Shown: positions 17,871-27,214 of the stretch, piece after piece
Numbering within the stretch: the stretch's first letter is position 1
How the letters are laid out: every line of letters begins with the position of its first letter
Assembly (NCBI RefSeq): GCF_013394595.1
Contig: NZ_CP053348.1
Location: 3,692,501-3,756,500, forward strand
From: Winogradskyella forsetii
Lineage (GTDB): Bacteria; Bacteroidota; Bacteroidia; Flavobacteriales; Flavobacteriaceae
Direction of reading: 5' to 3'
DNA: 64,000 nt
Position numbers and translations under genes: made by a program
The notes under the pieces: generated by a model
What the model saw: the letters and a program-made list of their open reading frames with translations, nothing else
Told to the model about the DNA's origin: nothing
Databases searched by the model: none

Positions 17871-18218
17871 ATGAACTTAATTATCAGACTTTTACTAAAT
17901 GCACTAGCGGTTTTCATCTTAGCTCATATTTTAACTGGCGTCACCGTCGATGGTTATCTTGGTGCTATTATTGTTGCCATTGTATTGGCAATCCTCAACC
18001 TATTGGTTAAGCCCATATTGGTCATTCTAACTTTGCCAGCAACTATTATCACCTTAGGTCTTTTTCTATTGGTTATCAATGCACTGATTATCTTATTAGC
18101 AGACAAATTAATTGATGGGTTTGGAGTCTCTGGTTTTTGGACAGCGATACTGTTCAGTATTCTACTTTCCATACTGCAATCCTTGTTTCAATCCTTTTTA
18201 AAAGACGACAAAAAGTAG
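17871..18218 (+). CDS. Phage-holin-like family (PF04020-type) small membrane protein
   Basis: 115 residues, nearly all hydrophobic, with four helices at about residues 2-20, 26-45, 51-78 and 88-108. The LNLLVKPILVILTLPATIIT core is typical of the family once called Mycobacterium phage holin 4 superfamily IV (PF04020/YvlD). These occur as chromosomal genes of unknown role, and there is no phage context here. Confidence 0.8.
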   Translation: MNLIIRLLLNALAVFILAHILTGVTVDGYLGAIIVAIVLAILNLLVKPILVILTLPATIITLGLFLLVINALIILLADKLIDGFGVSGFWTAILFSILLSILQSLFQSFLKDDKK

Positions 18219-18245
18219 CTGATATACAAACGCTTAAAACTGTTG

Positions 18246-18273
18246 TTGGGTTGCAAAAAATGTTGTATTTTTG
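18246..18273 (+). promoter_or_regulatory. Promoter of tig
   Basis: TTG (18246-18248), 17 bases, TATTTTTG (18266-18273), 27 bases before the ATG at 18301. It matches the Bacteroidota consensus. Confidence 0.65.
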
Positions 18274-18300
18274 CAGCCCAATTTTAGTATCAAAATCACA

Positions 18301-19623
18301 ATGAATATTACAAGAGAAAACATCGATGCATTAAATGCAGTTGTAAAAGTGGATATCGCAAAGGAAGATTACAGCGATAAAGTAGAGAAGATTTTAGTAG
18401 ATTACCGCAAATCTGCCAACATTCCTGGTTTTAGAAAAGGTCATGTACCAATGGGAATGGTAAAAAAGCAATATGGCAAAGCTGTATTGGTTGATGAAGT
18501 AAACAAATTACTTCAAGATGCTCTTGGCAAGTATTTAGTTGAAGAAAAATTAGATGTTTTAGGTAATCCATTGCCAAAAGCACAAGACGATTTAGATTGG
18601 AATGCCGAGGCTTTTTCTTTTGAATTTGAATTAGGTCTGGCACCAGAATTCGAGGTCGAATTAAAAAGTAAAAAAGCCATCACTCATTATAATATTGTGG
18701 CTGACGACAAGATGATCAATGAGCAAATTGAATCCATCCAAAAGCAATATGGCAAAATAGTTTCCCAAAATGAAGTTACAGAATCTTCTGAAATCACGGG
18801 AACGTTCACCAATGAGGAAAAGGAAATTGATAACTCTACCACAATAACTTTAGATAAATTAAAAGGAAAAACAAATTCTAAGAAATTTATTGGAGCTAAA
18901 GTTGGCGATGTTATCACCTTGCAAACAAAAGGTTTGTTTAACGACGATCATGATTTAATGACCTTTTTAAAAGTACCTCATGATGATGTTCATGGTTTGG
19001 ATATTGAAGTGAACTTTAAAATCACCGAAATTAACGAACGTGAATTGGCCGATTTAGATCAAGAATTGTTCGATAAATTATTTGGAAAAGGCAATGTAAC
19101 GTCTGTAACTGAATTGAAAGAAAAAATCAAGGAAGATTCAGAAAAGCAATTCAAGCAACAAGGCGACCAGAAATTACTGAATGATGTGACTGAGTCTTTA
19201 ATTGAAAACACAAAATTCGATTTACCGGCAAGTTTCTTACAGAAATGGATGCAAACTGCAGGCGAAGATGAAATGTCTGAAGAGCAAGCTAAAGAGGAAT
19301 ATGAAAAGTCTGAAAAAAGCATGCGATACCAATTAATTGAAGGAAAACTAATCCAAGACCATAAGCTCCAAGTTCAGTTTGAGGAATTGAAATCTTATGC
19401 TATGGATATGATTAAAGGACAGATGGCGCAATTTGGTCAAATGAATCCTTCAGACAAAGAATTGGAAGATATTGCCGCACGAATCCTAGGAAACCAAGAT
19501 GAAGTAAAGCGTATGTCTGAGCAATTAATGAGTCAGAAATTGTTAAAACTATACAAGACAGAAGCGAACATTAAGACCAAAGACATCACTTACGATGATT
19601 TTGTAAAGGAATTTTATAGTTAA
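18301..19623 (+). CDS. tig: Trigger factor, ribosome-associated chaperone
   Basis: 440 residues from ATG 18301 (MNITRENIDALNAVVKVDIA), placed after the promoter; the frame from 18271 starts inside or next to it. The ribosome-docking signature is NIPGFRKGHVPMGMVKKQYG. A divergent PPIase-like middle domain spans about 140-240 and a long helical C-terminal domain follows to 440 (EKIKEDSEKQFKQQGDQKLL and onward). It binds nascent chains at the exit tunnel. The neighbouring clpP and clpX follow the conserved tig-clpP-clpX order. Confidence 0.93.
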   Translation: MNITRENIDALNAVVKVDIAKEDYSDKVEKILVDYRKSANIPGFRKGHVPMGMVKKQYGKAVLVDEVNKLLQDALGKYLVEEKLDVLGNPLPKAQDDLDWNAEAFSFEFELGLAPEFEVELKSKKAITHYNIVADDKMINEQIESIQKQYGKIVSQNEVTESSEITGTFTNEEKEIDNSTTITLDKLKGKTNSKKFIGAKVGDVITLQTKGLFNDDHDLMTFLKVPHDDVHGLDIEVNFKITEINERELADLDQELFDKLFGKGNVTSVTELKEKIKEDSEKQFKQQGDQKLLNDVTESLIENTKFDLPASFLQKWMQTAGEDEMSEEQAKEEYEKSEKSMRYQLIEGKLIQDHKLQVQFEELKSYAMDMIKGQMAQFGQMNPSDKELEDIAARILGNQDEVKRMSEQLMSQKLLKLYKTEANIKTKDITYDDFVKEFYS

Positions 19624-19706
19624 TTGTAAAAATAATTAAGACAACGTCTTAAAACTTTAAAATGTAATTACCTTGAAAATGGTAAGCTAAAAATTATTAG
19701 TATCTT

Positions 19707-19741
19707 TAAGGCGTAAAATTCAAAAATTTTACGCCTTTTTT
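19707..19741 (+). terminator. Intrinsic terminator after tig
   Basis: A 13-bp perfect stem AAGGCGTAAAATT / AATTTTACGCCTT with a 4-base loop, then TTTTT. It separates tig from clpP. Confidence 0.85.
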
Positions 19742-19770
19742 GTCATTAATTATCACTAGAAAATTAGTGA

Positions 19771-19791
19771 CATCCTGAACTCGTTTCAGGA
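19771..19791. repeat. Short palindromic intergenic element
   Basis: ATCCTGAACTCGTTTCAGGAT: 8-9-bp arms around CTCG, in the tig-clpP gap. Elements of the form TCCTGAA...TTCAGGA are common between flavobacterial genes from what I recall. No T-run follows. Confidence 0.5.
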
Positions 19792-19856
19792 TCTCTAAGA
19801 GCTATATATTAAGATTAAAAAGAACATTTCATAAATTAAAAAGAAGAAAAACTTAT

Positions 19857-20531
19857 ATGGATTACGGAAAAGAATTCGAAAAATTCGCCACTAAAGACCA
19901 AGGCATCAACAGTAATTATTACCAGAAAATAGTTACGAGCATGAATCCTACCAACCTTACACCAAACATTATAGAAGAACGCCAAATGAATGCGGTAGCT
20001 ATGGATGTGTTTTCGCGTTTAATGATGGATCGCATCATATTTTTAGGCACAGGCGTTAACGATCAGGTGGCAAATATTATTCAAGCACAATTATTATTTT
20101 TGCAAAGTACTGATGCTTCAAAGGATATTCAGATTTATATCAACTCACCAGGAGGCAGTGTTTACGCTGGTTTAGGTATTTACGATACCATGCAATTTGT
20201 TAAACCAGATGTGGCAACAATTTGTACAGGTATTGCGGCGTCTATGGCAGCTGTGTTGTTATGTGCTGGCGAAAAAGGCAAACGCTCGGCGTTAAAACAT
20301 TCGCGTGTAATGATTCACCAAGTTAGCAGTGGTACCCAAGGTCAGTTAAGTGATATGCAGATTGCCTTAAAGGAAACCATTCGTGTAAAAGAAGAATTGT
20401 ATCAAATAATAGCCAACCATTCTGGCAACCCCATTGAGCAAGTAGAAAAAGATTCTGATAGGGATTATTGGATGCGTTCTCAAGAAGCATTGGATTATGG
20501 AATGATTGACGAAATTTTGGAACGCAAGTAA
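19857..20531 (+). CDS. clpP: ATP-dependent Clp protease proteolytic subunit
   Basis: 224 residues. The catalytic Ser is in TGIAASMAAVLLCAGEKG, the His in SRVMIHQVSSG and the Asp in EKDSDRDYWMRSQEAL. YINSPGGSVYAGLGIYDTM is the conserved strand-turn. The N-terminal 30 residues (MDYGKEFEKFATKDQGINSN) form a leader that may be removed on maturation. Subunits form a tetradecamer capped by ClpX from the next gene, 138 bases downstream. Confidence 0.96.
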   Translation: MDYGKEFEKFATKDQGINSNYYQKIVTSMNPTNLTPNIIEERQMNAVAMDVFSRLMMDRIIFLGTGVNDQVANIIQAQLLFLQSTDASKDIQIYINSPGGSVYAGLGIYDTMQFVKPDVATICTGIAASMAAVLLCAGEKGKRSALKHSRVMIHQVSSGTQGQLSDMQIALKETIRVKEELYQIIANHSGNPIEQVEKDSDRDYWMRSQEALDYGMIDEILERK

Positions 20532-20605
20532 TTCCAATTACTTTCGACTAAGATTATGAATAGAAATTAAGAATAGAAGTGTTGGGTTTATAAATTATAT
20601 ACCTT

Positions 20606-20654
20606 AAACTTCAAACCATCCCGAAGTTTCGGGTCCGCTATTGCGGGAACTTAA
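20606..20654. repeat. Paired small hairpins in the clpP-clpX gap
   Basis: CCCGAAGTTTCGGG is a 14-base near-palindrome, followed at once by a second one, CCGCTATTGCGGG. No T-run follows, so these are more likely part of a short repeat than a terminator, and clpP-clpX co-transcription remains possible. Confidence 0.5.
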
Positions 20655-20669
20655 ATATAAAATATTTAG

Positions 20670-21899
20670 ATGGCAAAGGAAGAGTTAGAATGTTCGTTTT
20701 GTGGTAGGAAAAAGCCAGAAACTAGTTTATTAATCGCAGGTTTGGATGCCCATATTTGTGATCGTTGTATTGAGCAAGCGCATGGTATAGTGATAGAAGA
20801 ATCCAAACAATCTGGAAATTCAGATTTAAGTGCCGAATTAATGCTTAGAAAGCCCAAGGAAATCAAAGGCTTTTTAGATGAATATATTATTGGACAGGAA
20901 TACACTAAACGTGTGATGTCTGTTGCAGTTTATAATCACTACAAGCGTTTACTGCAACCACCAACAGATGATGATATTGAAATTCAAAAGAGTAACATCA
21001 TTATGGTTGGGCAAACAGGTACAGGAAAAACCTTAATGGCAAAAACGATTGCTAAAATGTTGAATGTCCCTTTAGCCATAGTTGACGCCACAGTTTTAAC
21101 GGAAGCGGGTTATGTTGGTGAAGATGTAGAAAGTATTCTGACTCGTTTATTGCAAGCTGCGGATTACAATCTAGAAAAAGCACAGCGTGGCATCGTTTTT
21201 ATTGATGAAATCGATAAGATTGCGCGCAAAAGCGATAATCCATCTATTACTAGAGACGTTTCTGGAGAGGGCGTACAACAAGCTTTATTGAAATTGTTAG
21301 AAGGTACTGTGGTTAACGTACCACCAAAAGGTGGCCGTAAACATCCAGACCAAAAGTTTATTGAAGTCGATACCGAGAATATCCTTTTCATTGCTGGTGG
21401 AGCGTTTGATGGTATAGAACGTGTGATTACCAAACGCTTAAATATGCAGGCCATTGGTTACAGCTCAATGAAAACCGATACCGTGGATAAGGATAATATT
21501 TTACAGTATATTATTCCGAAGGATTTAAAGGATTTTGGTTTAATCCCAGAAATTATTGGGCGTTTACCAGTATTAACCCATATGGATCCTTTAGATGCCA
21601 AAACCTTAAGAGCGATTTTAACAGAACCTAAAAACGCTATTATTAAACAATACAAAAAGTTGTTTAAAATGGATGACGTCAATTTCACTATTACGGATGG
21701 CGCCTTAGACTATATTGTTGAAAAAGCTATTGAATACAAGCTTGGCGCGCGTGGATTACGCTCACTATGTGAAGAAATCTTAACCGAAGCCATGTTTGAA
21801 TTACCAGGTTCTGGCGACACAAAATTAAACGTTACGAAGTCTTATGCTGATGACCGATTGACAAAATCAACCTTAAAGAAGTTGAAGGCGGTGTCGTAG
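20670..21899 (+). CDS. clpX: ClpX, ATP-dependent unfoldase subunit of ClpXP
   Basis: 409 residues. An N-terminal zinc finger (CSFCGRKK and [10 protein letters not shown]) recruits substrates and adaptors. AAA+ features are Walker [14 protein letters not shown], Walker [14 protein letters not shown], and sensor-2 [11 protein letters not shown]. ClpX is a hexamer that unfolds tagged proteins and feeds them to ClpP, encoded immediately upstream. Length is normal. A strong terminator follows. Confidence 0.97.
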   Translation: MAKEELECSFCGRKKPETSLLIAGLDAHICDRCIEQAHGIVIEESKQSGNSDLSAELMLRKPKEIKGFLDEYIIGQEYTKRVMSVAVYNHYKRLLQPPTDDDIEIQKSNIIMVGQTGTGKTLMAKTIAKMLNVPLAIVDATVLTEAGYVGEDVESILTRLLQAADYNLEKAQRGIVFIDEIDKIARKSDNPSITRDVSGEGVQQALLKLLEGTVVNVPPKGGRKHPDQKFIEVDTENILFIAGGAFDGIERVITKRLNMQAIGYSSMKTDTVDKDNILQYIIPKDLKDFGLIPEIIGRLPVLTHMDPLDAKTLRAILTEPKNAIIKQYKKLFKMDDVNFTITDGALDYIVEKAIEYKLGARGLRSLCEEILTEAMFELPGSGDTKLNVTKSYADDRLTKSTLKKLKAVS

Positions 21900-21922
21900 G
21901 TTTCTGAAAAAATTGAACATAT

Positions 21923-21962
21923 AAAAAACCACAATTTCAATAATAGAGATTGTGGTTTTTTT
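21923..21962 (+). terminator. Intrinsic terminator after clpX
   Basis: Stem AAAAAACCACAAT with its complement ATTGTGGTTTTTTT and a run of T. It closes the clpP-clpX unit. Confidence 0.85.
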
Positions 21963-22176
21963 AATTAGGATTAATTAAAATAATATTGCTCGCAATATTC
22001 AGTGTAAAACGTTATATAATTTATTTTTTGTAATTAGTCATGGTTTGAATAGCACATTAATTTTTAGCTAAGATATAAGCTTCGGTCAAAGTCAGCTGTT
22101 TCTGTATTTATTATTGGTTAAAACAGCTATGATTTTCGTTAACTAGTATTTTTATGTTTTTTTCAAGGTTAAAATG

Positions 22177-23397
22177 TTAATGTTTTACCTTATTATAGCT
22201 CACTTCAACTTTAGGTTGCATTTTTAGAACTGAATGTTGCGAGTTAGCACTAGGCTTTAGGTCTAGAGTGTAATTTTCAAAACCTTCCTTTTCCGCAATA
22301 ATTTGATAATTTTCAAAAGGTTTTATTTTAAAATGATAGGCGGCATCAACATTTGTCTTTTGACGTTCAATTTCTTGTCCTTCACTATTTAACAGTACAA
22401 CAGTTACATTTGGTAGAATCTTACGGTCTTCCGTAGTTATGACACCTTGTAGTTCTTTGTACAGCATTTTAGCTTCAAAATGATACATATTATAAGTGTT
22501 ACTCTTCTTGGCTTTATTAGAAGAAAAAACACCGCTTTTAGTATTGATCATAACAAAGGCTATTTCATCTTTATCTGAATTAACGGCTCTACCTAAGTTT
22601 CTCGGTGCCGTATAAACACCATCTAGTCGATTAGAGATAAAAATATCATAACCTCCCATACTCTCATGTCCTGTTGAAGAAAAGTACAATTCTTTGTTGT
22701 CCTTTGAGGTAAATGGATATTTTTCGTCTTCAATGGAATTGATTTTATTACCAAGATTTACTGGAGTTCCTATCCCTCCATCTTTATAAATTCTAGCCAT
22801 ATAAATATCAAAACCGCCAAAACCGCCTTCCATATTTGATGAAAAATATAAGAATTTACCGTCTGCAGATACATGTGGACTTTCCACGGAATAATCATTA
22901 CTGCTTATAGCCAATTCTAATTCATCAAACCATTTTCCAGGCGCATTTCTTCTCAATTCTGCTTTATACAACTTATAATTCGAGGTATTATGTATATCAC
23001 TACGTGTGTAATAAATGGTATTTTCATCTTTAGAGAATGCCACTTGGCCTTCATTTGCTTTCGTATTTAAAATTCGGCTAAACCAAGATGTTCTAGAAAA
23101 ATTGCCATTCTTGCCAACATCTAAATAGTAGAGATCCGTAAAAGGTTCATTCGTTTTTGAGTCAATTCCTGGACCGAACGCTCCAATAGTTTTTGAAGAT
23201 ACAATCACAAGTTTTTCTCTAAACATGGAACAGGCAAATTCTGAATATTCAGAGTTTATTCTAACGACATTGACATCAAAAGCATAGCCGCTTTTATTCA
23301 AGTCATCAACTTCTGTTGGTTTTACGGGATCTGTTTTGTGATACGAACTGTAGGCACAAAACATAAGTGCCAAAAGCACCTGTAGTGTAGATTTCAT
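22177..23397 (-). CDS. PD40/WD40-like beta-propeller protein with a carboxypeptidase-regulatory-like domain
   Basis: 406 residues. MKSTLQVLLALMFCAYSSYH is a signal peptide. PD40-type blades are visible, notably SNMEGGFGGFDIYMARIYKD and SSTGHESMGGYDIFISNRLD. The C-terminus (about residues 315-400; LQGVITTEDRKILPNVTVVL) is a CarboxypepD_reg-like beta sandwich. PorE-type T9SS lipoproteins join such parts to a C-terminal OmpA domain; here the OmpA domain and the TPR part are missing. It may act in the periplasm or at the surface; function unknown. Confidence 0.75.
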   Translation of the reverse strand: MKSTLQVLLALMFCAYSSYHKTDPVKPTEVDDLNKSGYAFDVNVVRINSEYSEFACSMFREKLVIVSSKTIGAFGPGIDSKTNEPFTDLYYLDVGKNGNFSRTSWFSRILNTKANEGQVAFSKDENTIYYTRSDIHNTSNYKLYKAELRRNAPGKWFDELELAISSNDYSVESPHVSADGKFLYFSSNMEGGFGGFDIYMARIYKDGGIGTPVNLGNKINSIEDEKYPFTSKDNKELYFSSTGHESMGGYDIFISNRLDGVYTAPRNLGRAVNSDKDEIAFVMINTKSGVFSSNKAKKSNTYNMYHFEAKMLYKELQGVITTEDRKILPNVTVVLLNSEGQEIERQKTNVDAAYHFKIKPFENYQIIAEKEGFENYTLDLKPSANSQHSVLKMQPKVEVSYNKVKH

Positions 23398-23542
23398 AAT
23401 GTAGGGATATATGGATTAATTATAATGAATTTACAAACTAAGGCCTCGAAACAAGAAATTTAAAAATCATATTAGATGAGACCCATGATTGTTCGACAAT
23501 CATGAGCAAAATGTTAATTTCTTCGATGAAATTCAGGTTAAA

Positions 23543-25060
23543 TTATGAGGCGTTAAGACGTAACAATTCCTCTAAGTAAGTTCTAGAATTGGATAAACGC
23601 GGTACTTTATGCTGGCCTCCAAGTTTATCATTTTCCTTTAACCAATCATAAAACAAGTTCGTTCTAGCACTATGGATTTTTGGTTTGTTTAAGGTCATAT
23701 TATTAAAACGTTTAGCTTCATAATCCGAGTTTAAGGATTTTAAAGCATTATCGAACAACTCTTCAAAATAAGCCATATTTTCTGGAGGTGTTTTAAATTC
23801 AATAATCCATTCATGTGCGCCTTTTTCCTTGCCTTCCATAAATACTGGAGCTGCCGTATAATCAACAATTTCAGCGGATGTACGTTTGCAAACATTTTTC
23901 AATGCTCTTTCAGCATTTTCTATAATCAATTCTTCACCAAACGCATTGATATGATGTTTAGTGCGACCAGTAACTTTAATGCGATGCGGACTTAAGCTCA
24001 CAAACCGTATAGTGTCACCAACTTTGTAGCGCCATAACCCAGCATTAGTTGTAATGACAACCGAATAGTTAGTGTTTAGCTTTACCTCGCTCAACGGAAT
24101 AGCAATTTGCTGAGGCGTTCCATAACAATCCATGGGAATAAACTCATAGAAAATCCCGTAATCTAACATCAACAATAAATCACTGGAATTATTTTGATCT
24201 TGAATGGCAAAAAACCCTTCAGATGCATTGTAGGTTTCATAATACCTGAATTTATTGGAAGGTAAAATAGCCTTATATTGCTCGACGTACGGGTTAAAAC
24301 TCACACCGCCATGAAAATAAACTTCAAGATTTGGCCAGATGTCAAGAATACTATCTTTTCCTGTTTTCTCTAATACGTTGTTGAGCAATACTAACATCCA
24401 AGATGGCACACCTGCCAAACTCGTTACGTTCTCGGCAATCGTTTCTTCAACAACAGCCTCCATCTTGGTTTCCCAGTCGCTCATCAGCGATACTCTGTTA
24501 CTTGGTGTACTACTATACTCAGCCCAAAATGGCATATTATCTATAAGTATCGCACTTAAATCGCCGAATGCCGTTCCATTTTCCCGGTATAATTCCTTAC
24601 TGCCCCCCAAACGCAAACTTTTTCCGGTAAACAATTGCGCATCCTCATTATTGTTTAAGTACATACAAAGCAAATCTTTACTAGCTGCATAATGGCAATC
24701 TTCTAAAGATTCATAACTTACAGGAATAAATTTACTCTTTGCATTGGTCGTCCCACTAGATTTTGCAAACCACTTTATGGGGCTTGGCCAAAATATATTG
24801 TGCTCACCACCTCTTGAGCGTTCAATTAAAGGTTGAAATTCTTCATAATTTACAATTGGAATACGTTCATTGAACGCTCTATACGTTTTTATGGAATCGA
24901 AGTCATATTTCCTGCCAACCTCAGTGTCTTTTCCAACTTTCAACAAGCTGAAAAGCAATTCATTTTGAACTTCGTTCGGGTATTTTAAAAACAGTTCTAT
25001 TTGGTGGAATCGTTTTTTCAAAAACCAGGAAGCAATAGAATTTACAATAGGAATTGGCAT
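23543..25060 (-). CDS. GH3-like acyl-adenylating enzyme family protein
   Basis: 505 residues from ATG 25060 (MPIPIVNSIASWFLKKRFHQ); a start at 25099 adds 13 unlikely residues. Homologous in layout to plant GH3 auxin-amide synthetases (ANL superfamily). The AMP-binding loop WFAKSSGTTNAKSKFIPVS is clear, and RYYETYNASEGFFAIQDQ and LWRYKVGDTIRFVSLSP are the later motifs. VTGRTKHHINAFGEELIIEN leads to the C-terminal domain. Substrate unknown in bacteria. Confidence 0.85.
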   Translation of the reverse strand: MPIPIVNSIASWFLKKRFHQIELFLKYPNEVQNELLFSLLKVGKDTEVGRKYDFDSIKTYRAFNERIPIVNYEEFQPLIERSRGGEHNIFWPSPIKWFAKSSGTTNAKSKFIPVSYESLEDCHYAASKDLLCMYLNNNEDAQLFTGKSLRLGGSKELYRENGTAFGDLSAILIDNMPFWAEYSSTPSNRVSLMSDWETKMEAVVEETIAENVTSLAGVPSWMLVLLNNVLEKTGKDSILDIWPNLEVYFHGGVSFNPYVEQYKAILPSNKFRYYETYNASEGFFAIQDQNNSSDLLLMLDYGIFYEFIPMDCYGTPQQIAIPLSEVKLNTNYSVVITTNAGLWRYKVGDTIRFVSLSPHRIKVTGRTKHHINAFGEELIIENAERALKNVCKRTSAEIVDYTAAPVFMEGKEKGAHEWIIEFKTPPENMAYFEELFDNALKSLNSDYEAKRFNNMTLNKPKIHSARTNLFYDWLKENDKLGGQHKVPRLSNSRTYLEELLRLNAS

Positions 25061-25160
25061 AGATTGGCTATCTTTAGCCGTTAAAACGGCATTTGGCAAA
25101 TGTTTGTTTTACGTATTTAGTTTTCTAAATTTGAAAAGTTAAATTTACTAAAATTCTTTC

Positions 25161-25952
25161 ATGGTTTACTCAGGAGTCCTCACAAAAATGCAAACGGAAT
25201 TTTTAGAGCCCATTCAATATTACTTGGTCTTTGAGAATGATTTTATTCATATGAATCAGTTACTGAACAAGCCCATTAACATGAAACTTATTGGCCATCA
25301 ATGTTTAAGCTGTGGATTAGATAGACCGATTTATCGTCAAGGCTTTTGTAAAACCTGTTTTTTTGATAAACCTTTTGCAGGCGATTGGATTATGAGACCA
25401 GAATTAAGTACGGCACATTTAGGTAAGGAAGACCGAGACTTAGATTACGAAAAGAAAGTACAATTACAACCGCATATTGTGTATTTAGCGAATTCAAGTA
25501 ATATAAAAGTAGGCGTGACCAGAAAAAGCCAAATACCAACACGATGGATAGATCAAGGCGCACACGAAGCTGTTGAAATCGTAGAAGTTCCCAACCGATA
25601 TTTAGCTGGAATCACGGAAGTCGCTCTAAAAGATCACGTTGCTGATAAAACCAATTGGCGAACGATGTTGAAAAATGACATTAAGGACGAAGATTTATTG
25701 GAATGGCGCAGGAATTTAAAAACCTATATTCCAGAAGAAGCCCAACCTTATTTTATGGAGAACAATACAGAAACGCATCTTCATTTTCCTGTGGAACGTT
25801 ACCCTGTAAAACCTAAAAGCCTTAACCTCACTAAAACACCGAACTACTCCGGAAAATTAGTGGGTATAAAAGGCCAATACCTCATTTTTGAAGATAATAC
25901 GGTTTTTAATGTGAGAGCGAATGAAGGTTTGGTCGTGGAATTACAGTTATAA
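25161..25952 (+). CDS. DUF2797 domain protein with a zinc-ribbon-like motif
   Basis: 263 residues. Residues about 47-67 (HQCLSCGLDRPIYRQGFCKT followed by C) form a CxxC...CxxC zinc-binding pattern. The next segment YLANSSNIKVGVTRKSQIPT and WIDQGAHEAVEIVEVPNRY resemble a GIY-YIG-like or DUF2797 core. The C-terminal 60 residues read as a small beta domain. The gene is divergent from GH3. Function unknown; the call is by pattern. Confidence 0.75.
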   Translation: MVYSGVLTKMQTEFLEPIQYYLVFENDFIHMNQLLNKPINMKLIGHQCLSCGLDRPIYRQGFCKTCFFDKPFAGDWIMRPELSTAHLGKEDRDLDYEKKVQLQPHIVYLANSSNIKVGVTRKSQIPTRWIDQGAHEAVEIVEVPNRYLAGITEVALKDHVADKTNWRTMLKNDIKDEDLLEWRRNLKTYIPEEAQPYFMENNTETHLHFPVERYPVKPKSLNLTKTPNYSGKLVGIKGQYLIFEDNTVFNVRANEGLVVELQL

Positions 25953-26027
25953 ATGCTGTTAGAGTTCCGTTAAAAGTCTTTATTATTTTTTGAAAATCAT
26001 CTATCTTATAAAAAAAGACTTTGAATT

Positions 26028-26288
26028 ATGAAATCTTCACCTTTTCCTTACATAATAATAACGACCTTATTACTGATTACCGTTACCATAATGGCGACGT
26101 TAAATTTTCCGTTTTCTTGGGTGTTTTATTTAACCGTCATTGGCCAAATAGCCGTAGTGGTGATGGTATACAAAACCTTAAAAGATAAATATACAACCGA
26201 TAAGACGTTTGAGCATTTTTATGAAGATCGCCCTATTGAACCTTCAGGATTTAAAGCCGAGAATGAATTAGAGGATATAAAACTCTAA
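26028..26288 (+). CDS. Small two-helix membrane protein of unknown function
   Basis: 86 residues. Hydrophobic stretches at about 7-26 (YIIITTLLLITVTIMATLNF) and 30-50 (WVFYLTVIGQIAVVVMVYKT), followed by a charged C-terminal tail (TFEHFYEDRPIEPSG). The length and two-helix plan fit flavobacterial hypothetical proteins. The start is clear, but I see no domain. Confidence 0.6.
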   Translation: MKSSPFPYIIITTLLLITVTIMATLNFPFSWVFYLTVIGQIAVVVMVYKTLKDKYTTDKTFEHFYEDRPIEPSGFKAENELEDIKL

Positions 26289-26404
26289 AATTGAGATTTT
26301 AATTTTGCTTGAGGTTACTAAGTCTCGGTTGATAAAATGAGCTGCTAACTATAGAAGGTATTCTTTTTCGCTAATGAGGTTCATCTGTATTGAATCTACT
26401 TTTC

Positions 26405-27139
26405 TTACTTAAAATATGACAATAAATCAGATTTTTTAGAAGCAGATACCATGATTTCCTTTCCATTACTCAACACCACGCTTCCACCTTTACCTTTCAC
26501 GTACTTTACAATTTCATTCACATTGACCAAATAGCTTTTGTGGACTCTGGCAAAATTGGCATCCTTTAAACTTTCTTCAATATATTTCAAAGTTTTACTG
26601 ACCAGTTTCTTTTTATTGTTGTTCAGGAATATTTCAGTATAGTTATCATCAGCTTTACAGTACATGATATCTGCTGTTTCAATCACTTCAAAACCATTCT
26701 GTTGCGGAATGGTAATTTTGCCATTTACGGAATTAGTCTTTGGCACCAAAACCTGATCTTGAAGAGCCTCTTCCTTCGTTCTAATTTCTGTGACATAATC
26801 CACAGCTTTTATCAATTCATCAATAGATATCGGTTTCATTAAGTAATAGGAAGCATGCGCATTTAAAGCATCTATCGCGTAATGATTATAAGCGGTTACA
26901 AATATGGTTTCAAAGTCGATGTCGCCAACTTTGTCCAATAAATCAAAAGCATTACCATAAGGCATTTCTACATCTAAAAACACCACATCCAGATCATTGT
27001 TTCTAATTAAAATCAAGGCTTCATCAACATTGGCAGCTTCGCCTAAAATTGAAATATTTGGACAGTATTTGGTCAAATAATTCCTTAGAATTATTCTACT
27101 GTTTTCTTCGTCTTCTACTATGATTGCGTTTAGTTTCAT
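26405..27139 (-). CDS. LytTR-family response regulator
   Basis: 244 residues. The receiver domain (1-120) starts MKLNAIIVEDEENSRIILRN and has the phospho-acceptor Asp in LDVVFLDVEMPYG (about residue 55). A LytTR DNA-binding domain follows at about 140-244 (FEVIETADIMYCKADDNYTE, then RVHKSYLVNVNEIVKYVKGK). It is the partner of the sensor kinase at 27215-29383. Phosphorylation would let it bind direct repeats at target promoters. Targets are unknown. Confidence 0.93.
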   Translation of the reverse strand: MKLNAIIVEDEENSRIILRNYLTKYCPNISILGEAANVDEALILIRNNDLDVVFLDVEMPYGNAFDLLDKVGDIDFETIFVTAYNHYAIDALNAHASYYLMKPISIDELIKAVDYVTEIRTKEEALQDQVLVPKTNSVNGKITIPQQNGFEVIETADIMYCKADDNYTEIFLNNNKKKLVSKTLKYIEESLKDANFARVHKSYLVNVNEIVKYVKGKGGSVVLSNGKEIMVSASKKSDLLSYFK

Positions 27140-27214
27140 ATTCTATAGTTTGAAGCACGAAGTTGGAAGCATGAAGTTACTTCCAACCTCAAACTTCGTG
27201 CTTCATGCTTTTTT
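27140..27214. repeat. GCTTCGTGCTTC-type short repeat, copy 2, between kinase and regulator
   Basis: The gap between the regulator start and the kinase stop holds GAAGCACGAAGTTGGAAGCA, then TGAAGTTACTTCCAACCTC, then AACTTCGTGCTTCATGCTT. The two ends are inverted copies of the unit in the pdxJ-hydrolase gap. Confidence 0.6.

Noticed and set aside
17871..18218. Phage holin as a sign of prophage
   Set aside because: The family is chromosomal in many bacteria, and no phage genes are near.
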